Translations under genes and position numbers: made by a program | The notes under the pieces: generated by a model | The model's input: the letters and a program-made list of their open reading frames with translations, nothing else | What the model was told of the DNA's origin: nothing | Database searches by the model: none | Assembly: GCA_005792355.1 (NCBI GenBank) | Contig: SXSC01000254.1 | Location: forward strand, 1-36,701 | Direction: 5' to 3' | DNA length: 36,701 bases | From: Opitutaceae bacterium | GTDB taxonomy: Bacteria; Verrucomicrobiota; Verrucomicrobiia; Opitutales; Opitutaceae | Shown here: one piece after another, positions 27,889 through 34,832 of the stretch | Numbering within the stretch: position 1 is the stretch's first letter | Layout of the letters: the number at the start of each line of letters is the position of its first letter

Positions 27889-28875
27889 ATGAGACAAAGG
27901 CGCATCAAGATTTCGGCGACGGAAAGCGAGGCGGCGTATAACTGCATCAGTCGGACCGTAAACGGAGAGTGGCTGTTCGATGACGTGGCCAAGGAAATCC
28001 TGCGCCGACAGCTGTGGCAGGTGGCAGATTACTGCGGCGTGCGGGTCATAACCTACACAATCATGTCGAATCACTTTCATGTGCTGCTCAACGTGCCGCA
28101 ACGAGCTCCCGTGTCCGACGCCGAACTCCTGCGCCGCTACAAAGTCCTGTATCCCACTCCCACCAAGTACCAATCCGCACGCCTCGCCGTCATCGAGGCC
28201 GAGTTGGCCACCAATGGGCCGGAGGCGCGCGCCTGGCGGCGGCGCCAGCTCGCGCTGATGGGCGACGTCTCGCAGTTCATGAAACTGGTGAAGCAACGCT
28301 TCTCGATCTGGTTCAACAAATCGCACAACCGTTTCGGCACGCTTTGGGCCGAGCGGTTCAAGAGCACGCTGGTCGAAACCAAGGATCGGTTGCGGCAAAC
28401 CATGGCGGCTTACATCGATCTCAATTGTGTGCGCGCCGGCCTGGTCACCGATTCCAAAGATTATCGCTTCTGCGGGTACGCAGAGGCGGTGGCGGGTAAC
28501 GTCGCCGCTCAGGAAGGCATCCGTTCCGTCGCCGGCGGTCGCGCGTGGGACGAGACGCAGGCGGATTACCGCGAGATGCTTTTCGGCACCGGGGCCGGAC
28601 CTCGCGAGGGGGCGGCAATCATCTCGGCGGCCGATTTGCAGCGCGTGATCGACGAAGGCGGCCGGCTGCCGCTGGCGACGGTACTGCGCTGTCGGCTCCG
28701 GCATTTCACGGATGGCGCCGTGCTGGGCAGCCGGGCCTTCGTGGAAGTGCAGCTGGCCAAATACCGCCAAACAACCGGCCGGCGTGAGCGCACGGCGCCG
28801 CGAGCGTTGCCGGCATGGACAGGTTGGGGAGATTGGGCGACCTTGCGCGGGTTGCACCAGCGGGCAGGCGGATGA
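27889..28875 (+). CDS. REP-associated tyrosine transposase (Y1/HUH, IS200-like)
   Basis: A 328-residue single-strand DNA transposase of the RAYT group, related to IS200/IS605 TnpA. The HUH motif is at His62-Phe63-His64 (MSNHFHVLLN), and the candidate catalytic Tyr is Tyr175 in AAYIDLNCVRAGLV, the RAYT signature. It has the characteristic RFGTLWAERFKS block between them. The length is near the upper end for RAYTs; the last 120 residues are unassigned. It is flanked on both sides by GGGACAGGTC-type direct repeats rather than by IS terminal structures, as expected for a domesticated or REP-linked transposase. The reading frame appears intact. It is likely a single-gene unit, separate from its neighbours. 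Confidence 0.88.
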   Translation: MRQRRIKISATESEAAYNCISRTVNGEWLFDDVAKEILRRQLWQVADYCGVRVITYTIMSNHFHVLLNVPQRAPVSDAELLRRYKVLYPTPTKYQSARLAVIEAELATNGPEARAWRRRQLALMGDVSQFMKLVKQRFSIWFNKSHNRFGTLWAERFKSTLVETKDRLRQTMAAYIDLNCVRAGLVTDSKDYRFCGYAEAVAGNVAAQEGIRSVAGGRAWDETQADYREMLFGTGAGPREGAAIISAADLQRVIDEGGRLPLATVLRCRLRHFTDGAVLGSRAFVEVQLAKYRQTTGRRERTAPRALPAWTGWGDWATLRGLHQRAGG

Positions 28876-29326
28876 CATCCGCCGAAATGAAAGCTTTCGC
28901 CATTCGCTTGGACACCCCGCCGTAGGCCCTCAGGCATCATGGACAACCGACCGCCACGCGGACGGGCTCCGCTTCATCGCAGGAAACAACGTGGCCAGCC
29001 ACGAGGAATGGACCGGCCCGCTCTTTGAAGAAAGAGCGACCGACAAGCAAAGGGTTGGCGGCGGCGCTTCGCGCCCTTCGCTTCATGCTCCCAGAGCATT
29101 GCGGCAGCGTGGACGCGTTTGCCTTCACGAATGCGTCCCAGCGCACCGTCTTTCGTGGTCTTTTCATCCACCTCCGGCAATTCAGGACCAATCGGCATCA
29201 ACGAAGCCAAGAACCAGTCGTAGTAGGGACAGGTCAAATTGCCGGATGAAGGGACAGGTTGAATTCCGAGATCCGAAGTAAAAGGGACAGGTCGAATCTT
29301 TGTGACGTTCGGGACACAGACGTCCC
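28876..29326. other. Gap right of transposase, with repeats at its end
   Basis: 451 bp with no gene I can support. Open frames exist on the minus strand (for example across 28974-29447), but the translations match no family I know and run through the repeats. The last 100 bp hold three GGGACAGGT-type repeats, and a short hairpin GGGAC(6 bases)GTCCC lies at 29311-29326, immediately beyond the end of the PIG-L gene (which runs leftwards). Confidence 0.5.
29226..29293 (+). repeat. Three GGGACAGGTY repeats right of the transposase
   Basis: Copies: GGGACAGGTC at 29226-29235, GGGACAGGTT at 29251-29260 and AAAGGGACAGGTC at 29281-29293. Spacings are 25 and 33 bp. Orientation is the same as the left-hand pair at 27776-27822, so the transposase sits between direct, not inverted, repeat groups. 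The last copy lies 34 bp from the end of the PIG-L deacetylase gene. Confidence 0.75.
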
Positions 29327-30178
29327 TCACGCAAACTTCCGAATCCGCTCCCGCACGTCGTCGTGCAGCCGGCGGATGTAGGCCGCCGCATATTCCTCGA
29401 CCGAAATCTTCGGGTCCGCGACCAGCGCCGTCAGATCCATCGCCCAAGTAATGCCCGCCACCTGGTCAGTCGCATGCGAGGTGTGATACGTCGCGTGCGC
29501 CGAACGACGCCCCATCGTCGCGAGGTCGTAACGCTTGCCTCCAGTCACTTGCGAATCGAACGCCTTCAGCAAATCCATCGCCAGCTGCGGGTGGCGGCCC
29601 GCATCGAGCGCGACTTTGTCCGCATCCACCATCCAGTCGAGATCCCGCCATACTTCGCACCCGAGCACGCGGCCCGGACGCTTTTCCCGCGGCAACGCAC
29701 GCAGGGCTTCGATGCACCGCAGCAGCACCGCGACGTGAGTGTCGTGCTTGTCCGCCGGGTTGTGCAGGTAAACCACTTCGGGGGTGCACCCGCCAAACAG
29801 GGCCGCAAGATCCGCCGCGACCCCGGCATGGCCGGGGGTCTTCACCACCGAACTCGGATGCGCCAGCTGCAGCTGGATCGCATAACGCCCCATCGCCGCC
29901 GCGGTCCGTTGCTCTTCACGCCGCACCGCCTGCATCTGCTCGTCCGTCAGGTGCGCGTAGGAACCGGTCCGCGGTGAGCCCGCTCCATTCGTGACGACCA
30001 CGCCGCCAAACGCCTTGCCCGGGGTGTCGAGACAGTCGGTGATCCCGGCGTGCGCCATGATTTCGATATCATCCTGATGGGCGCCGACGCAAAGATGAGT
30101 CACGCGCGCGAGCGCCCGCTCCGGAGAAAGTTCGCCAGCGGGTACATAAATGTCGGCCTGCGGATTGGAGAGTTTCAT
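29327..30178 (-). CDS. PIG-L (LmbE-like) family deacetylase
   Basis: A 283-residue cytoplasmic protein of the PIG-L/LmbE superfamily, zinc enzymes that remove acetyl groups from N-acetylglucosamine-type substrates. The first metal motif is GAHQDDIE, with His34, Asp36 and Asp37 (the family's AHPDDE with Pro replaced by Gln). The second metal motif is DKHDTH (residues 143-148), supplying the third ligand. The metal site thus looks complete, unlike the PIG-L-like domain of the fusion protein in the same operon. It begins 18 bp after the ROK gene and is the last gene of the operon. Deacetylation of an N-acetylhexosamine before phosphorylation and deamination is a fitting role, but the substrate is inferred. 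Confidence 0.85.
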   Translation of the reverse strand: MKLSNPQADIYVPAGELSPERALARVTHLCVGAHQDDIEIMAHAGITDCLDTPGKAFGGVVVTNGAGSPRTGSYAHLTDEQMQAVRREEQRTAAAMGRYAIQLQLAHPSSVVKTPGHAGVAADLAALFGGCTPEVVYLHNPADKHDTHVAVLLRCIEALRALPREKRPGRVLGCEVWRDLDWMVDADKVALDAGRHPQLAMDLLKAFDSQVTGGKRYDLATMGRRSAHATYHTSHATDQVAGITWAMDLTALVADPKISVEEYAAAYIRRLHDDVRERIRKFA

Positions 30179-30196
30179 GGCTGGGAAATTTCCGGG

Positions 30197-31588
30197 TTAG
30201 CGCAGCGCCGGCAGGCTCGCCGCGGCAATCGCCTGGCCATGGCGTTTGTCTTGCTCGTCGGGCGTGTGCAACTGGATCTTTTCCGCCAGCTCAGGAAACT
30301 CGGCGCGCAACACCTCGCGCGCCCGCGCAAGCATCAGATCGCCGCCCGCGCCGGAACTCACACGGCCGAGCACCAGCACATGCCGGAGTTCATAGAAGTC
30401 CGCCAGGTGCGCGATCGCATAGCCAAAGGCGATGCCAATCGAATCGTAGATCGCCCGCGCCCGGACATCGCCCGCCGCCAGCGCGGCTTGCACGGCGAGG
30501 AGTTGCTCCGGCAGCGGCAGAGCCGCGGGAAAATCGAAACCCGCGACACGCGCCAGCCGCCCCACCGCCTGTTGGGAAAAGTACTGCACGCCACAGCCGT
30601 GATCTCCCGACCACTCGTCGCTCGGCGCCGCCTCATGGTAATCGACCGGGACGAAAGCCAGCTCGTTCAACCACGGGGTGATGCCTCCGCCCGGAGTCAC
30701 GTAGCCGGCCGCGAGGCTCGTACCCATCGCAATGCCGAGGACCGCACCGTCACCCAGCGACATCGATCCGGCGAGGGCGGTGACTTCCCCGTCATTGGCG
30801 ACCTCGAACGGCACCCCGCCCCAGCGCTCCCGCAACGTGAAAAACATCCGCCGCACGTGCCGCTCAAAGAGATCCGGCGCGATGCCGCGGAAGAGCGAGC
30901 CCGCCCGCACCTCGTTGTTGACGTAGACGCCCGCGGCACTCCCGCCGATGGCGTCGACGCGCGGGAGATGCTGCGCCGCCCGCACCAGCGAATCATGCAC
31001 TCCTTCCAAATGATACGCCGGATCCTTTTGGAAATAGGGATCCCACGCGATCTCCTCGGAAAACACCACGCGACCATCAATCACGGCGGCCGCCTTGCGA
31101 TCGCTGCCCCCAAGATCAAAGCCGATCCGACACCCCGCGAGATGCCGCCCCAACGTGAGCGACGTCATCTTGCCCTCCGGCAACGACGCCAAGGACGCCG
31201 CCCGCACCGAAAAAATCTCCCGGTGGATATTTCCACCCATGAAACCATGATCGAAGGCCCGCCGCCCCGTCGGCGCATAAATTTGCGCGAGCCACGCGGC
31301 CAGCTCGTCCGCGCCGGCGATCCGCACTTGGCTGCCGCCTTTCTGCCAAAGGAGAAACTTCAACAGGCGCTCCGCATAGATCGCGTTGAGCGCCGCCGCC
31401 GCGTGGCCGGGGCCGAGCACGCGGCTGTCATGCCGCGACACGCCGCCATCCGGGGAACTCAGCACAATCGCAAACGGCCGCGCCGTCGCGTCCTGGGACA
31501 CGAGCGCGCGATAGGCGCGATTCCACAACGCGGCCGGGCGGAAATTTCGCTCCAGTGGCGGGAGCAGGGAAGGATGGACCTCGAGCAT
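30197..31588 (-). CDS. ROK-family sugar kinase-like protein with N-terminal extension
   Basis: A 463-residue protein. From about residue 155 it matches ROK-family sugar kinases: phosphate-1 loop FDLGGSDRK (from 157), AIGGSAAGVYVNNE, the catalytic-base region VANDGEVTALAG, and phosphate-2 loop GIAMGTSLAAGYV. The usual zinc-binding CxCGxxGC motif is not present; the corresponding region reads SGDHGCGVQYFSQQAVG. Residues 1-150 form an extension not found in standard ROK kinases (about 300 residues) and I do not recognise it. The ATG at 31588 was chosen because it begins the compact frame 83 bp after the fusion gene; an earlier one at 31645 is possible. Likely cytoplasmic, probably phosphorylating glucosamine or a related hexose, by context. 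Confidence 0.78.
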   Translation of the reverse strand: MLEVHPSLLPPLERNFRPAALWNRAYRALVSQDATARPFAIVLSSPDGGVSRHDSRVLGPGHAAAALNAIYAERLLKFLLWQKGGSQVRIAGADELAAWLAQIYAPTGRRAFDHGFMGGNIHREIFSVRAASLASLPEGKMTSLTLGRHLAGCRIGFDLGGSDRKAAAVIDGRVVFSEEIAWDPYFQKDPAYHLEGVHDSLVRAAQHLPRVDAIGGSAAGVYVNNEVRAGSLFRGIAPDLFERHVRRMFFTLRERWGGVPFEVANDGEVTALAGSMSLGDGAVLGIAMGTSLAAGYVTPGGGITPWLNELAFVPVDYHEAAPSDEWSGDHGCGVQYFSQQAVGRLARVAGFDFPAALPLPEQLLAVQAALAAGDVRARAIYDSIGIAFGYAIAHLADFYELRHVLVLGRVSSGAGGDLMLARAREVLRAEFPELAEKIQLHTPDEQDKRHGQAIAAASLPALR

Positions 31589-31671
31589 CGGACAAAATGA
31601 AATCGAATCGTAAAGGTTGACGGCGTTACGCCCCGGCCGGACCACACGGCGCGCACCGTTTCAATCCCGCG

Positions 31672-34600
31672 TCAGTCGAAGCGGGCGCGGGCAAAGCCCT
31701 CGAGCGCCTCGTAGTTGGCGAGGCCCAGCAGGTCGTAGGTCGCGGCCAGATTTCGATTCTGCTGCTCCGCCTGTTGCCATGGCTCGCGCAACCCGGCCGC
31801 GACGGGCGTCTGGCTGCGCTGGCTCTTGTGGTGGAAGACCGCCTGCGTTTTTTGGGCGAGTTCACGCGGGCTCAACGGCACCGCCATCTCGATGTCGGCG
31901 GCGTCCCAGGGTGTCTCCACGCCCCGATACGCCCAGCCGCGGCAATCGCGGAACCACGGTTCGCTGGCGACCGCACGGCAGGCCTGGCGCACCAGTTCGA
32001 AACAGACCGCGGTGATCGACGACGGATCGTCGCGATCACCCGTGAGAAAAATCTGATTGGGTGTGATCTCCCGCAACGCCGCGGCCACCGCTGCGACATC
32101 CGCCTGATCCGGCGCAAACTGCCGGTACCGACCACGCTCATAGAACGCCAGATCGAGAAACCGGGCCTGCTCCGCGGTGTAGCCACAGTCGCGCAACGCC
32201 GCCCTGGCCTCTCCCCGACGCAGGAATCCTTTCAGCCGGCGGATCGGCGCGGAGTCGCCGGCAAAGTCCGACTTCTCCAGCAACTCCTGGCGGGTCGTCC
32301 GTGCAAATTCCGCCACCGGGCCCTGGGAGTGCGCCACCGTCCCGGCCAGTTCGCCAATCAGATCGGCCGCCATCACGGCTTCCTCGTCCGGCACCGCCAG
32401 ATTGCCGGAGGACAGGTAGACCACCGTGACCGTGTGACCCTGGTCCTTGAGCCGGCGCAGCGTGCCGCCCATGCCGAGGACGTCGTGCGACGGCTCGGGG
32501 CTGAACACCACCACGCGTTTCGGAAACGGGGCCGCGCGCTCCGGTCGCGACGTATCGTCGGCGTTCGGCTTGCCGCCGGGCCAGCCCGTGATCGTGTGCT
32601 GGACTTCGTTAAAAATCCGGATGTTGAGGCCGTAGGACGGGCCGTGCTCGGTCAGGAGATCCGCCATGCCGTGCTCGCTGTAATCCTCATCGATCAGCTT
32701 CAGCACCGGCTTCTTCACGGTCTGCGCCAGCCAGATGACCGCCCGGCGAGTGATCGCCGGGTTCCACTCAAGTGAACTCACCAGCCACGGATGCCGCACG
32801 CGGGTGAGCGCCGAGGCCGCGGTGTGGTCGATGAGAAAGCGCACCGCGGGATGTCCCTGCAGGAAACTCGCCGGCAACGCATCCGTCGGCACGTCTTCCA
32901 CCGCTTCGGCCAGGACCTCCGCCTTGGACTCGCCCCACGCCAGCAGCACGATGCGCCGCGCGTCGAGAATCGTGCCGACGCCCATGGTGATCGCGTGCCG
33001 GGGCACATTGGCTTCACCGAGAAAATCACGCGCCGCATCGCGCCGCGTGAGGCCGTCGAGCGTCACGAGCCGCGTGCGGGATTCGCGGGAGGAACCCGGT
33101 TCATTGAAGCCGATGTGCCCGGTGCGGCCGATGCCAAGCACCTGGAGATCCAGTCCGCCTGCCGCGCGGATCTGTTCCTCGTAATTGCGGCACCACGCAA
33201 ACACCTCGGCCCGCGGCACCGTGCCGTCGGGCACATGCACATTCTCCGCCGGGATGTCGAGGTGGTTGAACAACTGCTCATGCATGAACCGCCAGTAGCT
33301 CTCCGGATGCTCGCGCGACAAACCGTGATACTCGTCGAGATTGAAGGTGATGACGCGGCGAAAACTCAACCCCTCCTCGCGGTGCAGCCGGATCAGCTGC
33401 TTGTAGAGCCGCACCGGCGTCGAGCCGGTCGCCAGCCCGAGCACGGTCGGGCGCCCCACCGCGTCGTTGGCCCGGATCAGCGCGCTGATTTCCCCGGCGA
33501 GCCGCCCGCAGGCCTCGTCGGCGTTGTCGAATATTTCGGTGGCGATGCGCTCGCGTTGTTGGGCTTCAATCGAGGAGGCAATCATGACGGGAAGCGGGTG
33601 GCGGAGGACGGGCGCGGCCGGTGGCCGGGCATGCCGCTGCACGCTGGCCTCCAGCGCGGCCTGCTGCGCCTCCATGCTGCGCACCAGAGCGAATTGCGCG
33701 CGGGCGCGGTCGAGATTATGCTCCGGGCGCTGGGTCTTGAAATAGACATCGCCCTCGAGGTGGTCCGTGAGGAACCGGAGCCCGATTTCCAACGTGATGA
33801 GCCGCCCGGAGAAGGCCAGGTGCGCGATCTCGACGGGGTTGAGGAACGACCGCGTCGCCCCGAGGTAACCTTCGGCCAGGGCGTCGAAAATCTCAGGCCG
33901 GGCCGTCACCCGCGAAAGATCCCGCTCGTCCTCGGCGGCGGAATTCGTGGCCGAGCGCACCATGTCCCCGAAATCGTACAGCGCCAGACCCGGCATCACC
34001 GTATCCAGGTCGATGACACAAAGGCCGGCCCCGGTGGTGTCGTCGATCAGCACATTGTTGAGCTTGGTGTCGTTGTGCGTGACGCGTTCGGGCATCGCCC
34101 CGGTCGCCTGCAAGTCCAGCAGAACGTCCACCATCGCCTCCCGCTCGCGCGCAAACTCCAGCTCCACCGCGACCGCGGACGCGCGCCCGGTCTTGTCTGC
34201 CGCCGCCGCCCGGAGCAGGGCGTCGAAGCGGCGGCGGGTGTGATGAAAATCCGGGATGGTCTCGTGCAGCCGGCCGCCCGGCAGATCGCTGAGCAGGCGC
34301 TGAAACTCCCCAAAGGCCCGCGCCCCCTCGCGCGCCATCGCCGGCGTTTCGATGATGTCGTGCGACCGGGCGCCCTCGATGAAAACATAACAGCGCCACG
34401 CGCCGCTGGCGTCGCGGTGCAGGTTTGCGCCGGTGCGGGTCGGAATGAGGGTGAGCGCGCGGCGGATGGCATCGGGCGCGCCCGACGCGATCGCGCGCCG
34501 GCCGGCATGGGCGGTCACCCGCGCGACATTCTCCATCACCGCCTCGACCTGCCGGAACACGTGCTCGTTGATCCGTTGCAAAATGTACCGCGTGGCGACG

Positions 34601-34740
34601 CCGCCCTGCTCAAACGACACGGCAAAAGTGTCGTTGATGTGGCCGTTGCCGTACGGCGCGCCGCCCCCGTAGGTGCCCCCGAGACGGAAGCAGGCGGCCA
34701 CGGCACGCAGATCAATCGGTTCGAAGGGGCGGGTGGACAT
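31672..34740 (-). CDS. nagB: Three-domain fusion: NahK-like kinase, glucosamine-6-phosphate deaminase, PIG-L-like domain
   Basis: A 1022-residue protein in one open frame. Residues 1 to about 370 resemble the N-acetylhexosamine 1-kinase/aminoglycoside phosphotransferase family: a glycine-rich loop around GGAPYGNGHINDTF, catalytic THNDTKLNNVLID (Asp224, Asn229) and VIDLDTVMPG (Asp244/246). Residues about 386-690 are NagB-like: LGLATGSTP (435-442), TFNLDEYHG (Asp469), GIGRTGHIGFNEPGS (His542, Glu547). From about 740 a PIG-L-like fold begins, but the metal motif reads SPEPSHD (747-753) and a later GDRDDPSSIT (901-910) lacks the family His. A two-part NagB-PIG-L protein of about 640-660 residues is known in Bacteroidota and relatives; the added N-terminal kinase is the unusual part. 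Met386 could be an internal start. ATG 34740 was chosen over 34884, which overlaps the divergent gene. Confidence 0.85.
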   Translation of the reverse strand: MSTRPFEPIDLRAVAACFRLGGTYGGGAPYGNGHINDTFAVSFEQGGVATRYILQRINEHVFRQVEAVMENVARVTAHAGRRAIASGAPDAIRRALTLIPTRTGANLHRDASGAWRCYVFIEGARSHDIIETPAMAREGARAFGEFQRLLSDLPGGRLHETIPDFHHTRRRFDALLRAAAADKTGRASAVAVELEFAREREAMVDVLLDLQATGAMPERVTHNDTKLNNVLIDDTTGAGLCVIDLDTVMPGLALYDFGDMVRSATNSAAEDERDLSRVTARPEIFDALAEGYLGATRSFLNPVEIAHLAFSGRLITLEIGLRFLTDHLEGDVYFKTQRPEHNLDRARAQFALVRSMEAQQAALEASVQRHARPPAAPVLRHPLPVMIASSIEAQQRERIATEIFDNADEACGRLAGEISALIRANDAVGRPTVLGLATGSTPVRLYKQLIRLHREEGLSFRRVITFNLDEYHGLSREHPESYWRFMHEQLFNHLDIPAENVHVPDGTVPRAEVFAWCRNYEEQIRAAGGLDLQVLGIGRTGHIGFNEPGSSRESRTRLVTLDGLTRRDAARDFLGEANVPRHAITMGVGTILDARRIVLLAWGESKAEVLAEAVEDVPTDALPASFLQGHPAVRFLIDHTAASALTRVRHPWLVSSLEWNPAITRRAVIWLAQTVKKPVLKLIDEDYSEHGMADLLTEHGPSYGLNIRIFNEVQHTITGWPGGKPNADDTSRPERAAPFPKRVVVFSPEPSHDVLGMGGTLRRLKDQGHTVTVVYLSSGNLAVPDEEAVMAADLIGELAGTVAHSQGPVAEFARTTRQELLEKSDFAGDSAPIRRLKGFLRRGEARAALRDCGYTAEQARFLDLAFYERGRYRQFAPDQADVAAVAAALREITPNQIFLTGDRDDPSSITAVCFELVRQACRAVASEPWFRDCRGWAYRGVETPWDAADIEMAVPLSPRELAQKTQAVFHHKSQRSQTPVAAGLREPWQQAEQQNRNLAATYDLLGLANYEALEGFARARFD

Positions 34741-34832
34741 CGAACCCAGCAGACACAATATCGATCTGTTGCGCAACAGAATTTTGTTTGTTGCACTCCG
34801 CGCTTTGACCGGCAACGTGCCCCGCACACGCC
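34741..34832. promoter_or_regulatory. Divergent promoter region with 16-bp palindromic operator candidate
   Basis: 92 bp separate the fusion gene and the regulator. A perfect palindrome, TCTGTTGCGCAACAGA, occupies 34765-34780, and a further half-site (TGTTGCA) follows at about 34789-34795. A palindrome at this spot, between a GntR/LacI-type regulator and the operon it faces, is the expected layout for an autoregulated operator. Promoter boxes could not be assigned with confidence. Confidence 0.65.

Noticed and set aside
28974..29447. 157-residue minus-strand open frame beside the transposase
   Set aside because: Crosses the GGGACAGGT repeats and part of the PIG-L gene; no family resemblance, so not called a gene.
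30050..31600. 516-residue plus-strand open frame
   Set aside because: Antisense to the ROK gene; no motif, extreme Arg content.
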